From contig JBNKQR010000010.1 in NCBI GenBank assembly GCA_050295975.1, forward strand, positions 3,995-67,994: 64,000 nt of DNA, given 5' to 3'. Every line of letters starts with the position of its first letter. Position 1 is the first letter of the stretch. This document shows, one piece after another, positions 10,101 through 18,256 of the stretch. The notes beneath the pieces are model-generated. The model made no database searches and was not told where the DNA came from. It worked only from the letters and a program-made list of their open reading frames with translations. This DNA comes from JAPHTQ01 sp050295975. Its GTDB lineage: Bacteria; Pseudomonadota; Gammaproteobacteria; Thiohalomonadales; Thiohalomonadaceae. Made by a program: the position numbers and the translations under genes.

Positions 10101-10328
10101 CTTCGCTACGGTCTGCCAGGTGATCGGCTCGATGTAGGTGGCGTCGGCCATCTCCGGGTCGGTCATGATAGTGGCCGGGTTGGAGTTCACCAGAATGACC
10201 CGGTAGCCCTCCTCGCGCAGCGCCTTGCAGGCCTGGGCACCGGAATAGTCGAACTCACAGGCCTGGCCGATGACGATAGGACCGGCGCCGATGATGAGGA
10301 TGCTCTGTATGTCTGTACGCTTTGGCAT
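7107..10328 (-). CDS. carB: Carbamoyl-phosphate synthase, large subunit
   Basis: CarB uses two ATP, bicarbonate and ammonia delivered by CarA to make carbamoyl phosphate for pyrimidines and arginine. The 1073-residue protein has the two homologous ATP-grasp halves (each opening with a GxGPxxIGQxxEFDY motif) and a C-terminal MGS-like allosteric domain starting around residue 935. The length equals the E. coli enzyme (1073). It follows carA by 24 bases and overlaps greA by 4. Confidence 0.99.
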   Translation of the reverse strand: MPKRTDIQSILIIGAGPIVIGQACEFDYSGAQACKALREEGYRVILVNSNPATIMTDPEMADATYIEPITWQTVAKIIEKERPDAVLPTMGGQTALNCALDLAREGVLEEFGVEMIGASREAIDKAEDRDKFHQAMLKIGLEMPRAAVAHSMEEAWQVQAQVGFPTIIRPSFTMGGSGGGIAYNKEEFVEICERGLDLSPTNELLIEESILGWKEYEMEVVRDRKDNCIIICSIENFDPMGVHTGDSITVAPAQTLTDKEYQIMRDASLAVLREIGVDTGGSNVQFAINPLDGRMTIIEMNPRVSRSSALASKATGFPIAKVAAKLAVGYTLDELQNEITGGATPASFEPSIDYVVTKIPRFTFEKFPKAEDTLTTQMKSVGEVMAIGRSQQESLQKALRGMEIGVDGFDEMFDLEGEDAVENLRRALRRPTAERVFYIGDAFRAGFSVEDVHELTRIDRWFLVQIEELIKLEAQVREQGVGGLDKNTMFRLKRKGFSDRRLAKLLGMKEGELRKLRHDLGVRPVYKRVDTCAAEFATSTAYMYSTYEEECEAAPTNRDKIMVLGGGPNRIGQGIEFDYCCVHAALAMRDDGYETIMVNCNPETVSTDYDTSDRLYFEPLTLEDVLEIIELEKPKGVIVQYGGQTPLKLARDLEAAGAPIIGTTPDSIDLAEDRERFQQMIEKLGLRQPPNRTAREPEQAVKLAEEIGYPLVVRPSYVLGGRAMEIVFNEAELRTYMRDAVKVSNESPVLLDRFLDDAIEIDVDAICDGEEVVIGGIMEHIEQAGVHSGDSACSLPPYSLSAALQDELRGQIASMARALNVVGLMNTQFAIKGDEVYVLEVNPRASRTVPFVSKATSRPLAKIAARCMVGQTLKQQGISGEVVPDYFSVKEAVFPFIKFPGVDPILGPEMKSTGEVMGVGRTFGEAYNKAQLGAGVSMPSGGRAFISVRDREKPGVVAIARDLVELGFSVVATRRTAKVIQEAGVACEVVNKVTEERPHIVDMIKNDEISFIINTTEDKQAIADSYLIRREALQHKVTYTTTLAGASATTRALKKRGLTEVNRLQDLHKELNR

Positions 10329-10352
10329 TGCTCTAAAAACTACTCCGAGGCT

Positions 10353-11501
10353 CTATTTCTTGCTGTCTTCGATCAGTTCGATGAAGTGGTCAAACAACGG
10401 GGCGACGTCGTGGGGGCCAGGGCTCGCTTCCGGGTGTCCCTGGAAACTGAAGGCCGGGCAATCGGTACGGTGAACCCCTTGCAACGAACCATCAAACAGC
10501 GAACGGTGGGTGGTGCGCAGGTTGGCGGGCAGGGTCTTCTCATCGACCGCGAAACCGTGGTTCTGCGAGGTGATCATCACCACGCGGCTGTCCACGTCCT
10601 GCACCGGGTGGTTGGCACCGTGGTGGCCGAACTTCATCTTCTCGGTCTTTGCGCCACTGGCGAGGCCAAGCAGTTGATGGCCGAGACAGATACCGAACAT
10701 GGGAATGCCGCTTGCCGCCAGCTCCTGAATCGCTGTAATGGCGTAGTCGCAGGGTTCCGGGTCACCGGGACCGTTAGAAAGGAACACGCCATCAGGCTTG
10801 AGCTTCATGATCTCATCCGCCGGGGTCTGCGCCGGTACCACGGTGAGGCGGCAGCCGCGATCCACCAGCATCCGCAGGATGTTGCGTTTTACACCGAAGT
10901 CGAAGGCGACCACATGGTGTGGCAGCACCTCTTCAATATTGCCGTCCGGGTGGCCGGGAAGACCGCCCTCAAGGCTCCAGGTCCCCTGGACCCACTCATA
11001 GGGCTGGCCGGTGGTGACCTCCTTGGCCAGGTCCATCCCTTTGAGACCGGGGAAACCCTTTGCCGCCGCTACCGCCGCCTCGGCGTCGATATTTTCACCG
11101 GCGACGATGCAACCATTCTGAGCACCCTTCTCTCGCAAGATACGGGTCAGCTTGCGGGTGTCGATGTCGGCAATCCCCACCACCTTGTTCTGGCGCAGGT
11201 ACTCGTCCAGCGCCATCTCGCAGCGCCAGCTACTGGCCAGCAGCGGCAGATCGCGGATCACAAGTCCGGCAGCGAAGACCGCGGAGGACTCTTCATCCTC
11301 GACGTTGGTGCCGGTATTGCCGATATGAGGATAGGTCAGGGTGACGATCTGTCGGGCATAGGACGGATCGGTAAGGATCTCCTGGTAACCGGTGATAGCT
11401 GTGTTGAACACCACTTCACCAACGGTCTGCCCTTCAATACCGATGGACTCACCCCAGAACAGGGTGCCATCTTCAAGGGCCAGCAGGGCCGGTTGCCGCA
11501 A
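10353..11501 (-). CDS. carA: Carbamoyl-phosphate synthase, small (glutaminase) subunit
   Basis: CarA hydrolyses glutamine and channels ammonia to CarB. The class I amidotransferase triad is visible: the Cys in FGICLGHQLLG and the His and Glu in FQGHPEASPG. I place the start at a TTG at 11501, giving LRQPALLALEDGTLFWGE and 382 residues, the same as E. coli CarA. A GGAGG ribosome-binding sequence sits 5 bases before this TTG. The in-frame GTG at 11513 would place that ribosome-binding sequence inside the coding region and adds only four residues. A 12-bp hairpin lies just upstream in the leader. It is divergent from the antiporter gene. Confidence 0.96.
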   Translation of the reverse strand: MRQPALLALEDGTLFWGESIGIEGQTVGEVVFNTAITGYQEILTDPSYARQIVTLTYPHIGNTGTNVEDEESSAVFAAGLVIRDLPLLASSWRCEMALDEYLRQNKVVGIADIDTRKLTRILREKGAQNGCIVAGENIDAEAAVAAAKGFPGLKGMDLAKEVTTGQPYEWVQGTWSLEGGLPGHPDGNIEEVLPHHVVAFDFGVKRNILRMLVDRGCRLTVVPAQTPADEIMKLKPDGVFLSNGPGDPEPCDYAITAIQELAASGIPMFGICLGHQLLGLASGAKTEKMKFGHHGANHPVQDVDSRVVMITSQNHGFAVDEKTLPANLRTTHRSLFDGSLQGVHRTDCPAFSFQGHPEASPGPHDVAPLFDHFIELIEDSKK

Positions 11502-11527
11502 GGTAACCTCCACGTGTCAGATGTGCA

Positions 11528-11559
11528 AAGCGGGAGGGGCCACAAGACCCATCCCGCTT
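11528..11559 (-). promoter_or_regulatory. Hairpin in the carA leader
   Basis: Bases 11528-11539 and 11548-11559 are complementary over 12 positions with one G-T pair, enclosing an 8-base loop. In the carA message the hairpin ends about 26 bases before the TTG start and close to the GGAGG site. There is no U-run, so it is not a standard terminator. It could mask the ribosome-binding region or bind a regulator. Any role in pyrimidine or arginine control is inference. Confidence 0.5.
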
Positions 11560-11702
11560 CAGAAAGTTGATAAATAGGCGCGGATAAACGCCGGGGGAAT
11601 CAGTCGCGCAATTGTAATAGATGGGCCGCGCCCCTGTCTACGAATAGCGCCAAAAGGGTGCAGAAGAGCTACCATTAGGTCGACGGAAAGACGGGAAACT
11701 GG

Positions 11703-14201
11703 ATGCAACACACCTCACACATCGCCGATCTGGTCGGTGGCATTGTCGCCCTGCTGATAATTGCAGTGGCGACCCTGGCGCTATCAAAGAAATTGCGCCT
11801 GCCTTCTACGGTCATCCTTGTAATAATGGGAATCGCCCTCGCCCAGCTTACAGGCAGCGCAGGCTACAGCGTCCCGATACTGCAAGAGCTGAAAATCTCG
11901 CCTGATCTCATCCTCTACGTCTTCCTCCCGGCGCTGATCTTCGACTCGGCCCTGCACCTCAATCCCAGTTCCCTGCGCCACAACCTTGCTCCGATACTTG
12001 CACTGGCGGTGCCGGGCCTGTTGCTCTCCACCGGATTGATCGGCCTCATCGTCTGGGCCGCCACCCCCCTGCCCCTGAGCGGTGCATTGCTATTGGGAGC
12101 AATACTCAGTGCCACTGATCCGGTGGCGGTGGTCTCCCTGTTCCGGCAGCTAGGCGCTCCGGAGCGTCTCACAACACTGGTGGAGGGTGAAAGCCTGTTC
12201 AACGATGCTACTGCCATCGTATTGGCACGTATCCTCATCGGCGTGATCGCCGCGGGGACGCTATCGGGGGAAACTGTTGCTACGGGGATCATCGACTTCT
12301 TTATCCTCTTCTTCGGTGGCCTGCTGGTCGGTGCGGCACTGGGGTTTGTAGTCGCCTTTGTTATCGGTCTGGTGGAATCGGACCCGCTGATCGAGATCCC
12401 CCTCACCACTACCCTCGCCTACCTCTCCTTCCTGGTGGCAGAACGCCACTTTGAGGTCAGTGGGGTGATGGCCACGGTCGGTGCGGGGCTGGTAATCGGC
12501 GGCTGGGGTCGAATCAAGATATCTCCCTCTGTCCATCGATATCTGGAGAATTTCTGGGGCCAGATGGCGTTTGTTGCCAATGCCCTGATCTTCCTTATGC
12601 TGGGGCTGAGGGTGGAATCACAGATCCTGTGGAACTCACTCGACCAGCTTCCATGGGTGATCCTGGCGATGCTCGTTTCGAGGGCGGTCATTATCTACGG
12701 CATGACGCCCTGGGTTAGCCGGTTGCGTGGTGGCAAACCTTTGAAACTTGCCTACCAGACCGTGATGTTCTGGGGGGGGCTACGTGGTGCCATCGCCATA
12801 GCGCTCGTGTTAAGCCTGCCACAGTTACCCTATGCAGAAACCCTCGTGGCCCTGGTGATGGGCGCGGTGCTATTTTCCCTGTTAGTGCAAGGCCTGACGA
12901 TTGAACCACTGGTCAAATGGCTGAGACTGGATCAACCGCACCTTATTGACCGCATCGTTAAACTGGAGCGGGATATGGAGACGGGCCGTCGCGCCTTTGA
13001 GCGTATTCAGACCATACGCAACAGCGGGCTCTTCTCATCTCAGATTGCCCATAACCTCTCTCAGCAGTGCAAGTTGAATATACAGTCCGCTAAACATGAT
13101 ATGCGTTCTCTACGCAAACAGGGGTTAAATGCATTGGAAGAGACCGCGCTGCTGTATCTAAGGGCGCTCTCGGAAGAGAAGGTGCTGTACCAAAAGCTCT
13201 ACGCTGAGGGTCACCTGAGTGAAGGAGCACTACGTGAACTGGATCTGGTACTGACGCTGCAGATCGACGCCATCCGTTTTCACGGCAATATGGAGCATAT
13301 CCACTCCCATCGTCTGCACCGGTTAGTGGAACAGAAAGCCTATCGACTGTTTGATCGATTCAAACCACTTTCGCCGCTGATTGAATATTTCCGCATGCAA
13401 CGCCTAATTCGTAATTACGAAGAGATATGGGGACATCATCAGGGCAGCGCCCACGTTTTGCGCTACCTGAAAGAGATCGAACAACTGGAAGCGATCCCGG
13501 AACGGGTTATCCATCATGTTCGCGAACACTACCAACATTGGCACAACCTCTCGCGCAAACATCTGGATCAGGTCAGTGAGCAGTTCCCCGAGTTTGCCCG
13601 CTCGATGCAGGAGCGTCTCGGCAAACGCATCATACTCCTGACAGAAGAAGAGGCCCTTCGCGGAGATCAGGAGCGTGGCTTACTACCGCTAGGTCGCAGT
13701 GAGGCACTTCAACTCGATATAGAGCATCAACTCAATATGTTACGTGGTCAGACTGTTAAAAAACTCTCTATTGATGCAGAACAACTACTACATAGTGTCC
13801 CACTATTTCACAGCCTTGATAACGAGTCGATACGTCAGGCAGCAGGGATGTTATGTAAACACACTTTCGCTAGTGGCGAGGAGATCATTCGTCAGGGCGA
13901 AAAAGGCAACTCATTATTCCTCATCGCTCGCGGCGTAGTGCGTGTATTACATAGCGAAGCAGGGGAACACAGAAACATGGGGACACTAATGGCCGGAGAC
14001 TTCTTCGGTGAAATGGCGCTGATGCAACATGAGTCTCGTAACGCAACCATTCTCACTGTTACACCTTGTCAACTCTATGAGCTTAAGCGGGATGACTTAG
14101 AAAAACTAATGCAGGAAAATGAGTGTTTGCGTGAAACGTTGGAGATGACTGACAAGAAGCGTCGAGAAGAGATGACCCCAAAACATCATCAAACTCATTA
14201 G
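11703..14201 (+). CDS. CPA1-family Na+(K+)/H+ antiporter with C-terminal cyclic-nucleotide-binding domain
   Basis: This 832-residue inner-membrane protein exchanges Na+ or K+ for protons. Residues 1 to about 410 hold about 12 hydrophobic helices. They include FLPALIFDSALHL, the unwound-helix motif ATDP (137-140) and the ion-site Asn167-Asp168 in EGESLFNDAT, characteristic of the NhaP/SOS1/NHE branch. A long helical cytoplasmic region follows (about 420-690). Residues 695-815 form a CRP-like domain with a full phosphate-binding cassette: FGEMALMQ with Glu770, and Arg779 nine residues later, as in cAMP-binding kinases. The design resembles plant SOS1 and animal sperm NHE. Control by cAMP or another nucleotide is inferred. 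The DNA encoding the cyclic-nucleotide domain looks more AT-rich than the transporter part. Confidence 0.92.
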   Translation: MQHTSHIADLVGGIVALLIIAVATLALSKKLRLPSTVILVIMGIALAQLTGSAGYSVPILQELKISPDLILYVFLPALIFDSALHLNPSSLRHNLAPILALAVPGLLLSTGLIGLIVWAATPLPLSGALLLGAILSATDPVAVVSLFRQLGAPERLTTLVEGESLFNDATAIVLARILIGVIAAGTLSGETVATGIIDFFILFFGGLLVGAALGFVVAFVIGLVESDPLIEIPLTTTLAYLSFLVAERHFEVSGVMATVGAGLVIGGWGRIKISPSVHRYLENFWGQMAFVANALIFLMLGLRVESQILWNSLDQLPWVILAMLVSRAVIIYGMTPWVSRLRGGKPLKLAYQTVMFWGGLRGAIAIALVLSLPQLPYAETLVALVMGAVLFSLLVQGLTIEPLVKWLRLDQPHLIDRIVKLERDMETGRRAFERIQTIRNSGLFSSQIAHNLSQQCKLNIQSAKHDMRSLRKQGLNALEETALLYLRALSEEKVLYQKLYAEGHLSEGALRELDLVLTLQIDAIRFHGNMEHIHSHRLHRLVEQKAYRLFDRFKPLSPLIEYFRMQRLIRNYEEIWGHHQGSAHVLRYLKEIEQLEAIPERVIHHVREHYQHWHNLSRKHLDQVSEQFPEFARSMQERLGKRIILLTEEEALRGDQERGLLPLGRSEALQLDIEHQLNMLRGQTVKKLSIDAEQLLHSVPLFHSLDNESIRQAAGMLCKHTFASGEEIIRQGEKGNSLFLIARGVVRVLHSEAGEHRNMGTLMAGDFFGEMALMQHESRNATILTVTPCQLYELKRDDLEKLMQENECLRETLEMTDKKRREEMTPKHHQTH

Positions 14202-14317
14202 AAAAATGAGAGAAGGCATTCAGTATTGGCTCGAAATTGTCACATGCACTGCGAGATGTGTAAATGCCAATCAGGTGTGCGTTTCGAACTAGGCAAACTT
14301 TGGAAATGAATATGTGA

Positions 14318-16054
14318 TCAAATAAACGCCTCAATCATCAACTGCACACTGCGCCGTCCCTGCCATTCATTAATATCCAGCCGATAGGCGATGGTCACCT
14401 GCTGTAAGGTCTGTTGCAGTAATTCCTCATCCACATTAAAGGCGATGGCATCGACCATGCCATTACCATCGGCCCAGCGCAGTAGGAATTTCAAATGGCG
14501 TTCACCGACGACACGTTGTTCGATCACATCGAAGGTACCGTCAAACAGCGGCGCGGGAATCCCCTGTCCCCAGGGCAATAGGTTGCGTAGTTTTTCTACC
14601 AGTTCGATATCGACAGCAGCGGAAACCAGCTCACCGTCGCTTAGCAGCACACCATGAAGATCATCTTCTGTGAGATGACGGCGCACCTCTTCATCGAATG
14701 CCTGTTTGAAGGTTTCCAGATTCGCTTCTGGCAGGCTCAAGCCAGCAGCCATGGCATGGCCGCCAAAACGATCCAGTAGATCAGGATAGCGCGATGCCAC
14801 CGCATCCAGAGCATCGCGAATGTGGACACCGGGAACCGAACGGGCAGAGCCCTTGACCATCCCCTCTCCCGCCGAAGTGAAGACAATTACCGGGCGATGC
14901 ACCCGGTCCTTGATCCGTGAGGCGAGAATACCGACGACACCCTGATGCCACTCAGGGTTGAAGAGACATAACCCATACGGCAGCTCCGCCTCATCATCCA
15001 GTTGCAGCCGATGCAGTTCCGCCATCGCATCATCACGCATCTCATTCTCTATGCCGCGTCGCTCGTAGTTGAGTTGATCCAGCTGTTGCGCCAGCTCACG
15101 CGCCGCTGTCATGTCATCGGTCAACAGACATTCGATACCAACACTCATATCGTGCATCCGCCCGGCCGCATTGAGGCGCGGACCAATGGCAAAACCGAGA
15201 TCAGAGGCCAGCATCCTTTGAGGAGCACGGTTCGCCACCTCACACAGAGCACGGATGCCTGGGCAGCTCTGTCCACTACGGATTCGCGCCAGCCCCTGCG
15301 CCACCAGAATTCGATTGTTGTGATCCAGCGGCACCACATCGGCCACCGTACCCAGCGCCACCAGATCGAGCAGCTGCGCCAGATTGGGCTGTGTCATTCC
15401 CTGCTTTTCAAACCAGCCGCTCTCCCGCAGATGCCCACGTAGTGCCATCATCAAATAGAAGATCACCCCTACCCCGGCCAAATTCTTGCTCTGGAACACA
15501 TCACCGGGCTGATTGGGATTAACGATCGCCTCAGCGGCAGGCAGTTCGCTGGGTGGGAGATGGTGATCGGTAATGAGTACACGGATACCGTGGGCCTGCG
15601 CCGCCGCCACACCGCGCAGGCTGGCGATACCATTATCCACGGTAACAATGAGGTCCGGCTTGCGCTGCGCCGCCACCTCAACGATCTCCGGGGTCAGGCC
15701 ATAGCCGTACTCGAAACGATTAGGCACAAGAAAGTCGACATCATCGGTGCCGAACATCCGCAGCGCCCGCATCGCCAGCGCGGTACTGGTTGCGCCGTCT
15801 GCATCGAAATCACCAATAATCAGGATGCGCCACTGCTTCTCCAGCGCCTCAGCCAGCAGGGCCACGGCCTGCTCGACACCCTTTAGAGCAGTAAAGGGTA
15901 GGAGTTGCCCCAGAGAATGCTCCAGCTCATCAGTTGAGGTAATACCACGGCTGGCAACGATTCTGGCCAACAGGGGATGGAGGCTGGGGAACTGCTCAGG
16001 TGGCAACTTTGGCGTATTGCGTCGGACGATTTGATGGGTGGATTGGAGAGGCAT
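14318..16054 (-). CDS. recJ: Single-stranded-DNA-specific 5'-3' exonuclease RecJ
   Basis: RecJ degrades single-stranded DNA 5' to 3' in RecF-pathway recombination and mismatch repair. The 578-residue length is close to E. coli RecJ (577). DHH-superfamily motifs are present: DFDADG at 82-87, TVDNG, and the name-giving DHH at 163-165. The DHHA1 region with RLNAAGRMHDM and the glycine-rich GGHAMAAGLSL follow, then an OB-like C-terminal part. It converges with the antiporter gene. Upstream lies the RpfE-like gene, a pairing also seen in the Xanthomonas rpf region. Confidence 0.98.
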   Translation of the reverse strand: MPLQSTHQIVRRNTPKLPPEQFPSLHPLLARIVASRGITSTDELEHSLGQLLPFTALKGVEQAVALLAEALEKQWRILIIGDFDADGATSTALAMRALRMFGTDDVDFLVPNRFEYGYGLTPEIVEVAAQRKPDLIVTVDNGIASLRGVAAAQAHGIRVLITDHHLPPSELPAAEAIVNPNQPGDVFQSKNLAGVGVIFYLMMALRGHLRESGWFEKQGMTQPNLAQLLDLVALGTVADVVPLDHNNRILVAQGLARIRSGQSCPGIRALCEVANRAPQRMLASDLGFAIGPRLNAAGRMHDMSVGIECLLTDDMTAARELAQQLDQLNYERRGIENEMRDDAMAELHRLQLDDEAELPYGLCLFNPEWHQGVVGILASRIKDRVHRPVIVFTSAGEGMVKGSARSVPGVHIRDALDAVASRYPDLLDRFGGHAMAAGLSLPEANLETFKQAFDEEVRRHLTEDDLHGVLLSDGELVSAAVDIELVEKLRNLLPWGQGIPAPLFDGTFDVIEQRVVGERHLKFLLRWADGNGMVDAIAFNVDEELLQQTLQQVTIAYRLDINEWQGRRSVQLMIEAFI

Positions 16055-16144
16055 AATGGAAGGGATTATTTCACTATTACTGAGTTAAAGTCACGGTGAG
16101 TGAAGTCGACGAAAAAAAACGATGGCAATACAATTGAGCACGGA

Positions 16145-17068
16145 TCACGAGCAATGACGGGAAGAAAAAAGTTTTTTCATCTTCCCCCAAATTGAGAGCA
16201 ATTCTACTAAAGGCGCAAACCACTCTCGCTCTAGTTGCTCTATCCACTCCGGTGCAAACTCATCCCTGGAGTGCGTAAAAACAATCAACTGCGCTCCCTG
16301 TTCCGACTGGCGAATACATGGTTCAGGAATTTCTGGTACATCGTGTAAGGTGTTCCCATTCAGCAATGCCAACCCTTTCGCCATTGGCAGGTTAGTCCAA
16401 ACGGATTTCCACGGTTTTTGTTCTGATGCTTCAGGTAACACACCCGCACCCCACAACCACACACCATTAACAACACTCTCTCCCCTCTCCTCACGCTCCT
16501 GATTAACCGGGCTGGCATGAAATAGCATCTGCATTTCATTCAGTACCCGGTGCCACTCTAAGGCATCAGGCCCTTGCGGGAGTTTGTCGTGGATCGGTTT
16601 GCCTTTTACTACATGCAGTGGCGTGGTGCGAATATTGGGTTGCTCAGGGATATGCAGATACCAACGTGTGGACGTGTGTTGCACAAACTCCCAGCCATCT
16701 TCCTTGTAGAGATTATTCAGTTCGGTGAGCAACTGCTGTGATTCACTCTCACTCAACGACGGCTCATCAATGGCATTCAGATAGACTCTGGACTGATCGG
16801 CGAACAGATGAACGGGGGCAGCACAGAGCCAGACACCTTCCGGCTTCTCTCCGGTTTGCGCATAACGACTGAGTGCGCCCACTGGCACATCACGCTCTGT
16901 TGATTGCGGTTGAGAAAAAAGATCCATCAGGGTGCGCTCATATCCGACATGCACATCGCTACGATAGTAGCCACGGGCCATCAGTTTTTTGAGTGCGGGC
17001 AGATTTGGTGCAGGATCAGGGAGATGATCGAGCAGGCCGGGAATAAGCAGAGTGATGGATTTGGCCAT
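16145..17068 (-). CDS. RpfE-like protein of unknown function (COG4255-type)
   Basis: This is a 307-residue protein without a known biochemical role. It opens with SITLLIPGLLDHLP, and has recurrent motifs such as a central LEWHRVLNEMQMLFHASPVN, VNGVWLWGAGVLP and AKGLALLNG. I recognise this pattern from proteins annotated as RpfE or vaguely as phosphoglycerate mutase-like. No phosphoglycerate mutase catalytic set is visible, so I do not assign that function. The position next to recJ matches the recJ-rpfE pair of Xanthomonas. There is no signal peptide. It lies 84 bases downstream of thrC and could be read from the same transcript. Confidence 0.75.
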   Translation of the reverse strand: MAKSITLLIPGLLDHLPDPAPNLPALKKLMARGYYRSDVHVGYERTLMDLFSQPQSTERDVPVGALSRYAQTGEKPEGVWLCAAPVHLFADQSRVYLNAIDEPSLSESESQQLLTELNNLYKEDGWEFVQHTSTRWYLHIPEQPNIRTTPLHVVKGKPIHDKLPQGPDALEWHRVLNEMQMLFHASPVNQEREERGESVVNGVWLWGAGVLPEASEQKPWKSVWTNLPMAKGLALLNGNTLHDVPEIPEPCIRQSEQGAQLIVFTHSRDEFAPEWIEQLEREWFAPLVELLSIWGKMKKLFSSRHCS

Positions 17069-17152
17069 GGCTTGTTTGGATTATGGCCTACGCCGATATC
17101 GTGGTGAGGAGTGAGTTCGCCGCACCAGCGCTATGCCGGTGCGGCCAAACAA

Positions 17153-18238
17153 TCACTTTGCCATGTTGTCGAGGATCGATTTCTTCACCGCATCCAGTGT
17201 GGCGTCGATGGTGAAGACTCCCTCGTCCTTACATTGAGCGATGGCGGTGTCTGGATCTTTCAAGCCGTTACCGGTAAGGGTGCAGACGATCTTGGAGCCT
17301 TCCGGGATCTTGCCGGACTTGATGTCACGCATGGCACCCGCCAGTGAGGTAGCGGAAGCCGGCTCGCAGAAGACGCCCTCTTTCTGTGCCAGCATTTTCT
17401 GTGCGGCGAGGATCTCTTCGTCGGTGCACTCGTCGAACCAGCCGCCGGAATCTTTTTGCACATTCCACGCCTTGTCCCAGGATTGCGGGTGACCAATGCG
17501 GATCGCGGTGGCGACGGTCTCTGGATTGTCGACCATAGCACCGCGCATGAACGGTGCGGCACCAGTGGCCTGATAACCGACCATTTTTGGAGCGCTGCTA
17601 ACGATACCGCTATCACGATATTCGCTGTATCCCATCCAGTGGGCAGTGATATTACCCGCATTACCAACCGGGATGCAGTGGTAGTCCGGCGCTGCGCCCA
17701 GCTCTTCCACAATTTCAAAGGCGGCAGTCTTCTGCCCTTGCAGGCGGAAGGGGTTGATGGAGTTCACGATGGTCACCGGTGCATGTTCAGCGACTTGCTT
17801 CACCAGACTCATACCTTCGTCGAAGTTACCGCGAATTTGCAGGGTGGTGGCACCGTACATCATCGCCTGGGCCAGTTTACCCATGGCGATCTTGCCTTCT
17901 GGAATTAAGACATAAGCTTTAATTCCGGCACGTGAGGCATAGGCTGCTGCTGCTGCTGAGGTGTTGCCGGTAGAGGCGCAGATGATCGCTTTCGAGCCCT
18001 CTTCCACTGCCTTGGTTACTGCCATGGTCATACCACGGTCTTTAAATGAACCGGTGGGATTGAGGCCTTCGTATTTCACGTAGATATCCACTTCCTTGCC
18101 CAACATCTTTGGAATGTTGTGCAGGCGGATCAGCGGGGTGTTGCCCTCGCCGAGGGAGATGATACGGGTATCATCGTGCACCGGCAGGCGGTCACGGTAA
18201 CGGTCAATCAATCCGGTGTAGCGGGTACGAAAAGGCAT
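17153..18238 (-). CDS. thrC: Threonine synthase (short class)
   Basis: ThrC converts O-phosphohomoserine to threonine using pyridoxal phosphate. The 361-residue protein is the compact form like that of Bacillus, not the roughly 430-residue form of E. coli. The PLP lysine is Lys66 in NPTGSFKDRGMT. ICASTGNTSAAAAAYA and the glycine-rich PVGNAGNI loop bind phosphate groups. It starts 18 bases after the hom stop, so both threonine-branch enzymes are coupled in one operon downstream of two alanine aminotransferase genes. Confidence 0.97.
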   Translation of the reverse strand: MPFRTRYTGLIDRYRDRLPVHDDTRIISLGEGNTPLIRLHNIPKMLGKEVDIYVKYEGLNPTGSFKDRGMTMAVTKAVEEGSKAIICASTGNTSAAAAAYASRAGIKAYVLIPEGKIAMGKLAQAMMYGATTLQIRGNFDEGMSLVKQVAEHAPVTIVNSINPFRLQGQKTAAFEIVEELGAAPDYHCIPVGNAGNITAHWMGYSEYRDSGIVSSAPKMVGYQATGAAPFMRGAMVDNPETVATAIRIGHPQSWDKAWNVQKDSGGWFDECTDEEILAAQKMLAQKEGVFCEPASATSLAGAMRDIKSGKIPEGSKIVCTLTGNGLKDPDTAIAQCKDEGVFTIDATLDAVKKSILDNMAK

Positions 18239-18256
18239 ATCTCTTCCTCAATCAAA

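Noticed and set aside
10386..11570. 394-codon open frame antisense to carA
   Set aside because: It lies entirely opposite a well-conserved gene, has no family motifs, and such mirror frames are expected in GC-rich coding DNA. The same applies to 57341-58522 (opposite pyrH/tsf), 40450-41673 (opposite dnaE), 35312-36271 (opposite pyrG) and 58462-59340 (opposite rpsB).
16145..17068. Phosphoglycerate mutase
   Set aside because: No metal-binding or catalytic serine/histidine set of either mutase class is visible, so the RpfE-like, unknown-function label is safer.
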